This document shows positions 1-7,578 of a DNA stretch of 64,000 nucleotides, piece by piece. Each line of letters starts with the position of its first letter. Within the stretch, counting starts at the first letter, position 1. The stretch lies in NCBI RefSeq assembly GCF_013387495.1, contig NZ_JABZEE010000015.1, forward strand, positions 186,001 through 250,000, read 5' to 3'. The notes below the pieces were generated by a model. The model saw only the letters and a program-made list of their open reading frames with translations, did no database searches and was not told where the DNA came from. The stretch is from Streptomyces sp. PKU-EA00015 (GTDB lineage Bacteria; Actinomycetota; Actinomycetes; Streptomycetales; Streptomycetaceae). The position numbers and the translations under genes are program-made.

Positions 1-421
1 TGAGCCATGTGTAAGGCTCGGCTCCGGTTTCGAAGAGCGGGTTGGTCCGGAAGTAGTAGCGGTCGGGGTCGATCCGGTGCCGCTCGGCGGGGTCTGTCAT
101 GGCGTCGCGCAGCGTGGGCGGGGTTACCCAACGGCCGCCATAGGTCATGTGCAGAAGAGCGCCGTCGTGGGTGCGCAGAGTGAGGCGTACGTCCAAGGTC
201 ATCGTTCCATCGGAGTCGAACAACGCCCAGTCACCGCCTCCGGGCACGACATCTCCGCTCAGCCTGGGGCCGTGGAACGTGCCGCCGGCGGCTCCGAAGA
301 GGACCCGTCGGCCGAACGGCCCGCTGCCGATGGGCAGGCGGGGGTTCAGGTCGACGACGATGTCGAAAAGGTGCGCCGTCCGGATGCTCCCAACGTCCTT
401 CACACGAGGGTCTGTTGTCAT
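1..421 (-). CDS. DUF3237 family protein, partial (runs off the left edge)
   Basis: The reading frame starts at the ATG complementary to 419-421 and runs out of the window at base 1 with about 140 residues visible. The start reads MTTDPRVKDVGSIRTAHLF and continues with LFGAAGGTFHGPRLSGDVVPGGGDW, then DVRLTLRTHDGALLHMTYGGRW and a segment ending YFRTNPLFETGAEPYTWL. This G-x-F-x-GP-L-x-G-x-V-x-P-GGDW pattern is typical of DUF3237, a small beta-barrel family of unknown function often found beside polyketide or aromatic catabolic genes. The start overlaps the stop of the upstream SnoaL-like gene by 4 nt (ATGA), so the two are probably translationally coupled. Biochemical role is unknown. Confidence 0.8.
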   Translation of the reverse strand, partial: MTTDPRVKDVGSIRTAHLFDIVVDLNPRLPIGSGPFGRRVLFGAAGGTFHGPRLSGDVVPGGGDWALFDSDGTMTLDVRLTLRTHDGALLHMTYGGRWVTPPTLRDAMTDPAERHRIDPDRYYFRTNPLFETGAEPYTWL

Positions 422-882
422 GCGGCATCTCCCTCCGTGATCTCGGGGAACAACGTGCGTCGGACCGCGTCCGTGGAGACTCCGGACTGGGCGCACAGCG
501 TCGCGAGGTCGAAGAAGAACCGCTCACTCGCGATGAGGTCGTCCTTGAAGGTGAACTGGACGAACACCGGCACCTCGGCCCGGTTGCCATTGGAGAGAAC
601 GCCGAACCGGTCGCCCGTCATGGTCATCCGTGCCGTCCCCCAGCACACGAGCGTGTCGTCGTTGCCGGCGTGACCGCCCAGCGCGACTTCATAGTCCGGG
701 AACGAGACGAAGAACCGCCTCAGCACCCTCTCGTTCTGAGCCAAGCCCCGGGCGGTCGTGCCGAAGGCCGGGGTCTCGAGCAGGATGTCGGGGTGGAGCA
801 CCCGCAGCGCGGCGGGAACGTCCTGTCGGCTCTTGGCGACAGCAAGCGCGTGTGCCAGCTCGAACATCCGTCGGTCATGCAT
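418..882 (-). CDS. SnoaL-like / NTF2-fold protein
   Basis: This 154-residue protein starts MHDRRMFELAHALAVAKSRQ and contains VLHPDILLETPAFGTTARG and ERFFFDLATLCAQSGV, typical of the SnoaL-like cone-fold (NTF2) superfamily. Members include polyketide cyclases, dehydratases and many proteins of unknown role. A GGAGG box lies 6 nt before the ATG, which selects this start over a much longer open frame. It is the first gene of a two-gene unit with the DUF3237 gene and is divergent from a TetR regulator. A palindrome in the shared promoter (911-926) suggests that regulator controls it. The substrate cannot be inferred. Confidence 0.75.
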   Translation of the reverse strand: MHDRRMFELAHALAVAKSRQDVPAALRVLHPDILLETPAFGTTARGLAQNERVLRRFFVSFPDYEVALGGHAGNDDTLVCWGTARMTMTGDRFGVLSNGNRAEVPVFVQFTFKDDLIASERFFFDLATLCAQSGVSTDAVRRTLFPEITEGDAA

Positions 883-910
883 GGCAGCCTCCTTCAGCGG
901 GAAACAAAAG

Positions 911-926
911 ATACGATCGGTCGTAT
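911..926. promoter_or_regulatory. Probable TetR operator
   Basis: ATACGATCGGTCGTAT is an inverted repeat with 6-bp arms (ATACGA / TCGTAT) around a 4-bp centre. It lies in the 75-bp gap between the divergent SnoaL-like gene and the TetR gene, the usual position for an autoregulatory TetR operator. Assignment to this TetR is inferred from position. Confidence 0.6.
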
Positions 927-957
927 GCTTGAGGCAAGCACATGACAGGATGGATCG

Positions 958-1623
958 ATGAACGAACAGACAGGGCCCCCCAGCTCGGCAGCAGCCGTTC
1001 CCTCGGTCGAAGCGGCGGTCGCAGTCGTGGCCGACCAACGCCTCGTGCGCGGTGCCCGGGCCAGACACAAGATCGCACGCCGCGCCGTCGACATCGCCTC
1101 GCTGGAGGGGCTCAACGGCCTCAGCATCGGCCGCCTGGCCACCGACCTCGGAATCAGCAAGAGCGGCATCCAGACACTGTTCAAAACCAAGGAGAACCTT
1201 CAGCTCGCCGCCGCCGAGACGGCGCGTCGCGAGTTCGCCGAAGCGGTCATCCGCCCTGCGCAGACCGCACCGGCCGGCGCTGCCCGGCTGAAGTCGCTGA
1301 CAGAGAACTGGATCGCGTACGCCGAGGCGCCCCTGTTCGCCGGAGGCTGCTTCTGGGCCGCCACCCTCCCGGACTTCGACAGTCGGCCCGGCAAGGTCCG
1401 TGACACCCTGCTGCTCCACCGCAACGCCTGGCTCGGCCTCCTCGCCGACGAGCTGCGCCAGGCAGTGGACAACGGTGAGATCGCCGAGTTGGACACGGAA
1501 CTCACGGCGTTTCACATCGACGCCGTCCTCACCGCCGCAAACACCGCATTGCGCTTGGGGGACTCCACCGTCCCATCCAAGGTCCGGCGGATCGTCAAAG
1601 AGTTCCTGACCCCGCCTCACTGA
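958..1623 (+). CDS. TetR/AcrR family transcriptional regulator
   Basis: The product has 221 residues. After an extension of about 38 residues it shows a TetR DNA-binding domain: ARHKIARRAVDIASLEGL, then LSIGRLATDLGISKSGIQTL and FKTKENLQLAAAE (helix-turn-helix around residues 60-85). The rest is a helical ligand-binding domain containing GGCFWAATLPDFDSRPGKVRD, typical of the TetR_C_16/YfiR-like group. It is divergent from the SnoaL/DUF3237 pair and separated from it by a palindrome at 911-926, so it is most likely a local repressor. The inducing ligand is unknown. The ATG at 958 is the first in frame; a start further in would remove the unusual extension. Confidence 0.85.
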   Translation: MNEQTGPPSSAAAVPSVEAAVAVVADQRLVRGARARHKIARRAVDIASLEGLNGLSIGRLATDLGISKSGIQTLFKTKENLQLAAAETARREFAEAVIRPAQTAPAGAARLKSLTENWIAYAEAPLFAGGCFWAATLPDFDSRPGKVRDTLLLHRNAWLGLLADELRQAVDNGEIAELDTELTAFHIDAVLTAANTALRLGDSTVPSKVRRIVKEFLTPPH

Positions 1624-2057
1624 CAGGGATGGCCCACACCCTTCCGCGGGGCATTGGCGCCATCCACGCGCTATGTGCGCCTGCGGCTGGACATAACCAC
1701 AGACGACGTGCCGCCGTTCGGGGAAGGCACTGCCTCGCCGCCAGCTGACCGCCAAGCGGCTTGGCCACGGGTCCAGCAGCCCAGCGGGAAGCAGGCACGG
1801 TGTTCGCCAGGGTCCCGGCCCACGCGTTTGTTCCCTGCCGGGTGTACAGGCCAGCGGAAACGGGGCATCAGCTACCGTGCCAATCCTCGCAGGTCAAGAG
1901 CCATTTCAGGTCAATCCGGCCTCCATTTTCGGGCTCTCTCCGGCACGAAACGTTGCGTTAACCCAGCAAACAACTCTGCCCGGTTAACGTGTTTCTTGAC
2001 CAGTCGTTGACCAATCGTTGGCACGCGCAAGAAGTGTGAACTGCACTGGAGGGGCGA
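1624..2057. other. Intergenic region without a convincing gene
   Basis: Short open frames here lack coding character. The 3' part is less GC-rich and contains two similar direct repeats, TTGACCAGTCG and TTGACCAATCG, at about 1997-2019, close upstream of the secreted-protein gene. They may be promoter elements, but no firm -10 box was assigned. Confidence 0.4.
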
Positions 2058-2459
2058 ATGTTCGGAGGTACGACGGCCCGGACCGCGCTCGCGGTCCTCG
2101 CTGCCGTCCTGCTCGCCCTCCCGCTCCTGGCATCCGCGGTGCCGTTCGCACCGGCGCACGCGGCCCGTCATGCTGAGGCCAAAGCCCAGTCCGGAATCAA
2201 ACCCTCTGGGACAACGCTGCGCAATGAGGCCGTCGCCGGTCCCGACGTCGGCTACGTCGGCGGCCCGGCCTTCCCCCTGAGTACCCTCCACCAGAACCGC
2301 GCCGCCGACTCCGCGCCGCAGCCGTCCGAGCGTCCCCTGCTGGTGGCGCAGGATCCGGCCGCTGCGGAGGAACCGGCCGCGCTCAGCGCCGGGCACCACA
2401 GCTTGTCGAGAACTTCGACAGCCCACTTCCCGGCCGCACTCCAGGTCTTCCGCTGCTGA
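2058..2459 (+). CDS. Small secreted hypothetical protein
   Basis: This 133-residue protein has a clear Sec-type signal peptide: MFGGTTARTALAVLAAVLLA followed by LPLLASAVPFAPAHA, with a likely cleavage after the AHA near residue 34. The remainder is low in recognisable motifs and ends in a lone cysteine (QVFRC). A GGAGGGG box 6 nt upstream supports the start. The carbonic anhydrase gene begins 78 bp downstream in the same direction, so co-transcription is possible. The protein is not recognised beyond its export signal. Confidence 0.6.
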   Translation: MFGGTTARTALAVLAAVLLALPLLASAVPFAPAHAARHAEAKAQSGIKPSGTTLRNEAVAGPDVGYVGGPAFPLSTLHQNRAADSAPQPSERPLLVAQDPAAAEEPAALSAGHHSLSRTSTAHFPAALQVFRC

Positions 2460-2537
2460 CAGCGGAGCAGTCTCCACCCCCCACGTTGTCCTGCCCGTCC
2501 GACGCGCCACGCGGCGCGCCAGGAGGAATCACCACAT

Positions 2538-3119
2538 ATGCAGCCCCTCATCGACAACGCCCGTACCTTCGGACAGCGCCCTGAGGAGTTCGCCAAGCTC
2601 GCCGAGGGCCAGTCACCACAGGTGCTCTTCATCACCTGCTCAGATTCCCGGGTCGTACCGGCCCTGATCACGGGCGCCCGCCCCGGTGAGCTCTTCGAGC
2701 TGCGCACCGCGGGCAACATCGTCCCCCCGTACGTCTCCGAGCGCCCCACCGCCGAGGCCGCCACCATCGAGTACGCCGTGCAGGTGCTCGGCGTCCCGGA
2801 CATCGTCGTATGCGGCCACTCGCACTGCGGTGCCGTCGGCGCGCTGGTGCGCGGCGACGACCTCGACGCCGTGCCCGCCGTACGCGACTGGCTCGCGCAC
2901 GCCGCGGACAAGCCGGTGTCGGCCGACCCGGGCGACCCGGCGGTCGCCGCGGCCGTGCAGCACCACGTGCTCGCCCAGCTGCTCCGCCTGCGCTCCTACC
3001 CCTGTGTGGAAAAGGGAGTGGCCGAGGGACGGCTGCGGGTGCGCGGCTGGTACTACGAAGTGCACACCGGGACCGTACGCGAACACCTCGCGGACACCGA
3101 CACCTTCGAGTCCCTGTGA
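2538..3119 (+). CDS. Beta-class carbonic anhydrase
   Basis: The enzyme catalyses reversible hydration of CO2 to bicarbonate. The 193-residue product carries the zinc-site signature of beta-carbonic anhydrases: CSDSR at residues 34-38 (zinc ligand C34, with the D36/R38 dyad) and HSHC at 94-97 (zinc ligands H94 and C97). GARPGELFELRTAGNIV and EYAVQVLGVPDIVVCGHSHC are family-typical. Length is normal for the family. AGGAGG precedes the ATG at 2538. The SulP-type transporter gene starts 8 bp after the stop, which is a widespread pairing for bicarbonate supply or pH homeostasis. Confidence 0.93.
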   Translation: MQPLIDNARTFGQRPEEFAKLAEGQSPQVLFITCSDSRVVPALITGARPGELFELRTAGNIVPPYVSERPTAEAATIEYAVQVLGVPDIVVCGHSHCGAVGALVRGDDLDAVPAVRDWLAHAADKPVSADPGDPAVAAAVQHHVLAQLLRLRSYPCVEKGVAEGRLRVRGWYYEVHTGTVREHLADTDTFESL

Positions 3120-3127
3120 GCGGCGCC

Positions 3128-4594
3128 ATGACTGCGACGACCAAGTTCCCCTACATCAAGCACGACTTCGCCGCCTCCCTCGTCGTCTTCCTGGTCGCGC
3201 TGCCGCTGTGCGTCGGCGTGGCCGTCGCCTCCGGCGTCCCGGCAGAACTCGGCCTGGTCACCGGCATCGTGGGCGGCATCGTCACGGGACTGATGCCCGG
3301 CAGCAGCCTGCAGGTGTCCGGGCCGGCAGCGGGCCTGACCGTCCTGGTCTTCGAGGCCGTCCGCGAATTCGGGCTCCCCGCGCTCGGCATCATCGTGCTG
3401 GCAGCCGGGCTGCTCCAGCTCGCCATGGGCGCACTGAAGCTGGGCCGCTGGTTCAGGGCCATCTCGGTCTCAGTGGTCGAGGGCATGCTGGCCGGCATCG
3501 GGCTCGTGATCATCGCGGGACAGCTGTACGCGGCGGCGGGCCTGAAGGCCCCGGCGTCCGGCATCGACAAGATCGTAGAGTTGCCAGAGGCGCTCGTCCG
3601 CGCCCTGGGCAGCACCGAGGCCCTGGCCTCGCTCGGGGTCGGCGCGGGCACCATCGCCGTGATGGTGCTGTGGAAGCGGATGCCAAAGCGGGCCCAGGCG
3701 GTGCCAGGCGCGCTCGCGGCGGTCGCGCTGGCCACGCTCGCCTCGCTGGCGTTCGGCCTGCCGGTCGCGACGGTCGAGGTGCAGGGACTCCTCGGCGCGA
3801 TCCAGCCGCCCGGGGCCGACGCCTTCGGCGAACTGGCCAGCTCGGCCATCTTCGGCACCATCATCGCCTTCGCACTGATCGCATCCGCCGAGAGCCTGTT
3901 CAGCGCGGCGGCCGTGGACCGGCTGCACGACGGGCCGCGTACCGCGTACGACAAGGAACTCATGGCACAGGGCACGGGCAATGCCGTGTGCGGGCTGCTG
4001 GGCGCGCTGCCGATGACCGCCGTGATCGTGCGCAGCTCGGCCAACGTCCAAGCGGGCGCGAAGACCAAGGCCTCCCGCGTTCTGCACGGCGTGTGGCTGC
4101 TGCTGTTCGCGGCACTGCTGCCGGCGGCTCTGGCGCTGATCCCGCTTCCCGCCCTCGCCGGAATCCTCGTGCACGCGGGTTGGAAGCTCATCCCGTTCCG
4201 GCAGATCGTGCCGCTGTGGCGGACACACCGCGGTGAGGCGCTGATCCTGGTGGTCACGGCCGTGGCGATCGTCGCGGTCAACATGTTCGAGGGCGTGCTG
4301 ATCGGTCTGGCGCTGTCGGTCGCCAAGACCGCCTGGGAGGCCTCGCACATCAAGCTCGAGGTCATCGACAAGGGCGCCGGCCCCGTCCAGGCGTACCTCT
4401 CGGGCAACGCCACCTTCCTGCGGCTGCCGAAGATCCTCGACAGCTTGGAGGCGCTGCCGCAAGACCGACCGGTCGAGCTGGACCTGTCCGGGCTGCACCA
4501 CCTGGACCACGCCTGCCGCACGGCGCTGGAGAACTGGGCCGAGCGGCACAGTGAAACAGGCACCGAGCCGGTGAAGGTCACCTTGGCGAGCTGA
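3128..4594 (+). CDS. SulP family anion (probably bicarbonate) transporter with C-terminal STAS domain
   Basis: The 488-residue membrane protein starts MTATTKFPYIKHDFAASLVV, which fits SulP family members with about 12-14 membrane segments. It has LPLCVGVAVASGVPAELGLV in the first helices and IASAESLFSAAAVDRLHDG, the conserved SulP core signature, near residue 260. A cytoplasmic STAS-like domain occupies roughly the last 90 residues. SulP proteins move sulfate, bicarbonate or other anions. The gene follows a beta-carbonic anhydrase by 8 bp, which favours bicarbonate as substrate (inference). The STAS domain shows LDHACRTAL where anti-anti-sigma proteins usually have a serine-containing loop. 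The downstream hairpin at 4606-4647 probably ends the transcript. Confidence 0.9.
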   Translation: MTATTKFPYIKHDFAASLVVFLVALPLCVGVAVASGVPAELGLVTGIVGGIVTGLMPGSSLQVSGPAAGLTVLVFEAVREFGLPALGIIVLAAGLLQLAMGALKLGRWFRAISVSVVEGMLAGIGLVIIAGQLYAAAGLKAPASGIDKIVELPEALVRALGSTEALASLGVGAGTIAVMVLWKRMPKRAQAVPGALAAVALATLASLAFGLPVATVEVQGLLGAIQPPGADAFGELASSAIFGTIIAFALIASAESLFSAAAVDRLHDGPRTAYDKELMAQGTGNAVCGLLGALPMTAVIVRSSANVQAGAKTKASRVLHGVWLLLFAALLPAALALIPLPALAGILVHAGWKLIPFRQIVPLWRTHRGEALILVVTAVAIVAVNMFEGVLIGLALSVAKTAWEASHIKLEVIDKGAGPVQAYLSGNATFLRLPKILDSLEALPQDRPVELDLSGLHHLDHACRTALENWAERHSETGTEPVKVTLAS

Positions 4595-4605
4595 CACCCC
4601 AGGAC

Positions 4606-4647
4606 AGGCGGGGCGGTACGCAACCGACGTCGCGTACCGCCCCGCCT
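4606..4647 (+). terminator. Strong hairpin terminator of the carbonic anhydrase-SulP operon
   Basis: A perfect 16-bp stem, with left arm AGGCGGGGCGGTACGC and its exact reverse complement on the right around a 10-nt loop, begins 12 nt after the SulP stop. There is no T-tract, as is usual in Streptomyces. Confidence 0.8.
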
Positions 4648-4820
4648 GATGACGTGGGAATGGCACACCTGAACATCGACCCCGCAGTCGTACGCGCGTC
4701 GGTGAGGAATCCCTCCGGTACGGGCAGTCAGGCCGCCTGACCGAGTTCGGCAGCGATCAGGAGATCAGCACCGACGACCGGCATCATGCCGCACGAACAT
4801 CAAGACACGTGAGACAACCT
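4648..4820. other. Intergenic, with an IS5-like end at 4809-4824
   Basis: No gene is visible. The 16-mer GTGAGACAACCTCTAA at 4809-4824 matches 14 of 16 bases of GTGAGACACCCTCTTA at 5538-5553, which immediately follows a transposase C-terminal remnant. Both look like IS5-family terminal repeats and they bracket the DinB-like gene. Confidence 0.45.
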
Positions 4821-5405
4821 CTAAGCCTTGATTGGTGCGGCCGACCTGGCGGCCTGCTCGATCTTCGCGCAGTAGGCTGCACGGGCTTCCTCGTCGATCT
4901 GCTTCTCGTGTTCGGCGCGCAACCCGGTCCGGCCGTCGAGGCCCTCGCGCAGGATATCGGCGTGCCCGGCATGCCGGATGGACTCGCCGAGGACATGGAC
5001 CATGATGGCGAACAGGTTCGTGTCGGCATAAGGCTCCGGCCACCACGGCACGTGGCCGGGGGCGTCGAGGGGAAGCTCGTTGATCGTCGCGTCCGAGTGT
5101 TCCCACGTGCGCCGGTAGAACCCGATGATCTGATCGCGGGTCTCGTCCTCGGTCGCCCACAGATCGCTGCCGTTGGAGTCCTGCCACCGGGACAGCGGTT
5201 CCGGGGAAGGGCGGTCGAAGACCTCGCCGAAGTACCTGGCCTCGACGGTGGCCACGTGTTTGACCAGGCCGAGGAGGTTGGTCCCGGTCGCTGTCAAAGG
5301 TCGGCGGGCGTCGTATTCGGACAAGCCGTCGAGTTTCCAGAGCAGCGCCTTGCGGTCCCGCCGCAGTCTCCCGTGCAGGTTGTCTTTCGCCAATTCATCG
5401 ATCAT
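4821..5405 (-). CDS. DinB/DUF664 family protein (putative metal-dependent, mycothiol-transferase fold)
   Basis: The product is 194 residues from MIDELAKDNLHGRLRRDRKA, the standard start of the DUF664/DinB group. An in-frame ATG at 5423 would add six residues but is atypical. KHVATVEARYFGEVF carries the first metal-ligand-type histidine of the four-helix DinB fold, and VHVLGESIRHAGHADILREG carries the second and third (HxxxH). Members are thiol-dependent enzymes or detoxification proteins; the specific reaction is unknown. The gene lies between two IS5-like end sequences (4809-4824 and 5538-5553), so it may have been carried or trapped between insertion sequences. Confidence 0.85.
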   Translation of the reverse strand: MIDELAKDNLHGRLRRDRKALLWKLDGLSEYDARRPLTATGTNLLGLVKHVATVEARYFGEVFDRPSPEPLSRWQDSNGSDLWATEDETRDQIIGFYRRTWEHSDATINELPLDAPGHVPWWPEPYADTNLFAIMVHVLGESIRHAGHADILREGLDGRTGLRAEHEKQIDEEARAAYCAKIEQAARSAAPIKA

Positions 5406-5439
5406 GCGGCATGAGCCTGCCATGGGCTGCTCGTCGTCT

Positions 5440-5553
5440 CAAGATCTTCCGTACGTGGTCCGCAGCGACTGGCAGAGCCGAGGCCTGGCCATGGCCGCCG
5501 CCCTGACCTGCTACAAGAAGCTCGCGAAACTTGCCAGGTGAGACACCCTCTTA
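5440..5553 (+). pseudogene. 3' remnant of an IS5-family transposase with terminal repeat
   Basis: The frame ending at 5541 reads SRGLAMAAALTCYKKLAKLAR and then stops. This resembles the conserved C-terminus of Streptomyces IS5-family transposases (AAALTCYKRLAKLT). It is followed by GTGAGACACCCTCTTA, the form expected for an IS5-family terminal inverted repeat. Nothing upstream of this tail is recognisable as transposase, so only the right end of the element survives. Confidence 0.6.
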
Positions 5554-5889
5554 CGTCCTGGCCCGTCGTGTTGACGACCTGCACGAAGTAGCTTTCGCCC
5601 GCGGCTCCGGTGCGGACTTGGCCCGGCCGGCGGGCCCCTGATCCGTCTGGGCGGCGCCACCTACCCCGCCGCCCTCAGGCGGGCCGCCACCACATTCGCC
5701 GCGATCCTCACCCTCGCCGCCCTGACCGGCGCACTTGCTCAGGTTCTCTCACCGCGCAGAAGCATCCCTCAGCCGACGACGAGCCGTTGACTTCAAAATG
5801 CTCAAGGCGCAATCGTATGCCGGCGATATCATCTGGCATCTGACATGTATGGCCGACAGCGCCTGCAACCGATTGAAGTGGTGGGCGCC

Positions 5890-6456
5890 ATGGGTGACAT
5901 GTGGACTGGTCAGAGGGTACGTCTGCGGGGCGTCGAGCCGGAAGACTGGGAAGGCTTCCGCGACCTGGCTCAGCACACCGTCGATGTCCGCAATGCTGAC
6001 CTGATCGAGCCTCCCCGCTCTGAGGAAAGCTTTCGTGTCTGGACTGCCGAGCGCGCTGGACGTCCGCCAGGTGGTGAAGCATTTCGGCTGGTCATCGAGG
6101 CGCTGGCCGACCGTGCTTTCGCAGGCTCTGTGACAGTCGGCGAAACCGACAGTCGGGCAGGAAGATTCAAGACGGGCATCTCGATCACCCCTGACAACCG
6201 CCGCAAGGGTTACGCGGTCGAAGCCACCGAACTACTCCTTACTTACATGTTCGCCGAGCAGCGCTGCAACAAGTGTGAAGTAGAGATCTACGCTTTCAAC
6301 GATGCCTCCCTTGCCCTCTACCGCAAGCTGGGCTTCGTCGAGGAGGGGCGGCTTCGCCAGCATGAATTCTTCGCCGGCAGCTACCACGACGTAGTGCTGA
6401 TGGGCATCACTGCTGGCGAGTACTGGGCCACCCACCGTCATCCGTCAGTACGGTGA
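5890..6456 (+). CDS. GNAT family N-acetyltransferase (RimJ/RimL-like)
   Basis: The 188-residue product begins MGDMWTGQRVRLRGVEPEDW. It contains FKTGISITPDNRRKGYAVEA, the acetyl-CoA pyrophosphate-binding R/Q-x-x-G-x-A loop, and YAFNDASLALYRKLGFVEEG, the N-x-x-x-x-x-LYxKLGF signature of RimJ/RimL-type N-acetyltransferases. Substrate is unknown. An ATG at 5899 is an equally plausible start and 5845 is possible; the family usually begins at about WTGQRVRLRG. Base composition is lower in GC than neighbouring genes, which may indicate a foreign origin. It sits alone between an IS remnant and a broken NUDIX gene. Confidence 0.85.
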   Translation: MGDMWTGQRVRLRGVEPEDWEGFRDLAQHTVDVRNADLIEPPRSEESFRVWTAERAGRPPGGEAFRLVIEALADRAFAGSVTVGETDSRAGRFKTGISITPDNRRKGYAVEATELLLTYMFAEQRCNKCEVEIYAFNDASLALYRKLGFVEEGRLRQHEFFAGSYHDVVLMGITAGEYWATHRHPSVR

Positions 6457-6662
6457 CTACACCATCGCCCACTCCTTGCCGTGTCTCTCGCACTCACGGA
6501 CAGGGAGCACACACCCCTCTGCATCTGCCTGACTCCCGTTCAGGGGTCAGAACCTCCGGGGCACAGCGTGGGATCTCAGGCAGACACTGAACTCACGTAT
6601 GAAGTCGGCGGTCAAGCCTGGAGCGGGTTCTACGATGGGCCGGTGACCGAGAGACTGCCCCC

Positions 6663-7534
6663 GTGGGCATTGACCTCTTCGACGTTGAACGGCTCCTGCT
6701 GACCGAAGCTGCGGCGCCGCCGCTGCCACCCCGGGATGCTGAGGCCCGAGACCGGGTGTGGGACATGGCAGTCCGGGCCAACCCCGCCCTCTTCGACGGG
6801 CCTGTGGTGGCGTGTGGGGGACTGGAGTGGACTGGCCCGGGGATCCTGCGCCTCTTTTGGGCGCGGGTGACCTACCGGCATTACGCCTTGCGTCGCGTTC
6901 CCGGCGCCACGGCACTGCCCTCGTTGTTCGTGAACGTCGTCCAGCCGACGGACGACGGCCGTGTGCCGGCAGCGAGGATGTCGCCCTCGACGGGCGCCCC
7001 GGGCCGCCGGCAGTTGCCAGGGGGGCTGTGGAGCCTCCCCGGGACGGGGCGGTGCTGGACAAGTCGGCACTGGCCGGCCAGGCCGCGCGAGAGCTCGCCG
7101 AGGAGTTGGGGATCGGCGCGGCCGCCGAGGACCTGAAGCTGTGGGTCGTCACCCGCGGCGAGAACGGCAGTATCGGCCTGTCCTACCTCGCCCCGGCCCT
7201 TCCCGAGGCCACGCTGCGCGCAGACTTCACCGCTGCTGCGGCAGCCGAGCGCGTGCTGGGCCGCGAACCTGAACTCGACGACATCGCCCTGGTGCGCTCA
7301 CCGGACGAACTGGCCGGTCTGGCCGGTCCGCACGCGGACTACTTGGAGCCGGTCGTCCGCCGCTTCTCTGGGTGCCGCTTAGGTCAGGTACCGGCGAGGA
7401 AGTCGCGGCCCCGTTCGTCGAGTTCGGCCACGCACCGCAGGCCACGGGCCCGGAAGCGTGCGAGGTCACTTCGCATGCGGGAGACCGCCTTTCAGCGCAT
7501 TGCTGTCGTGCGCCGCGTGACGAGTGAAGACTGA
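6663..7534 (+). pseudogene. NUDIX-type hydrolase gene broken by a frameshift
   Basis: From the GTG at 6663 the frame reads MGIDLFDVERLLLTEAAAPP and continues through PGATALPSLFVNVVQPTDDG to GRRQLPGG. The matching continuation (VEPPRDGAVLDKSALAGQAA and RELAEELGIG) lies in the next frame. Joined, they form a NUDIX-like domain with RELAEELG as the core of the NUDIX box. The break falls at a run of six G at 7020-7025, where one base appears to be missing. The second frame continues to 7534, about 50 residues past where similarity seems to end. It could be a true pseudogene or a sequencing error in the G run. Confidence 0.7.
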
Positions 7535-7578
7535 CATCCTGGACTCGATCAGGCGTGACTCTGCCCGCGCTGTGCGGG

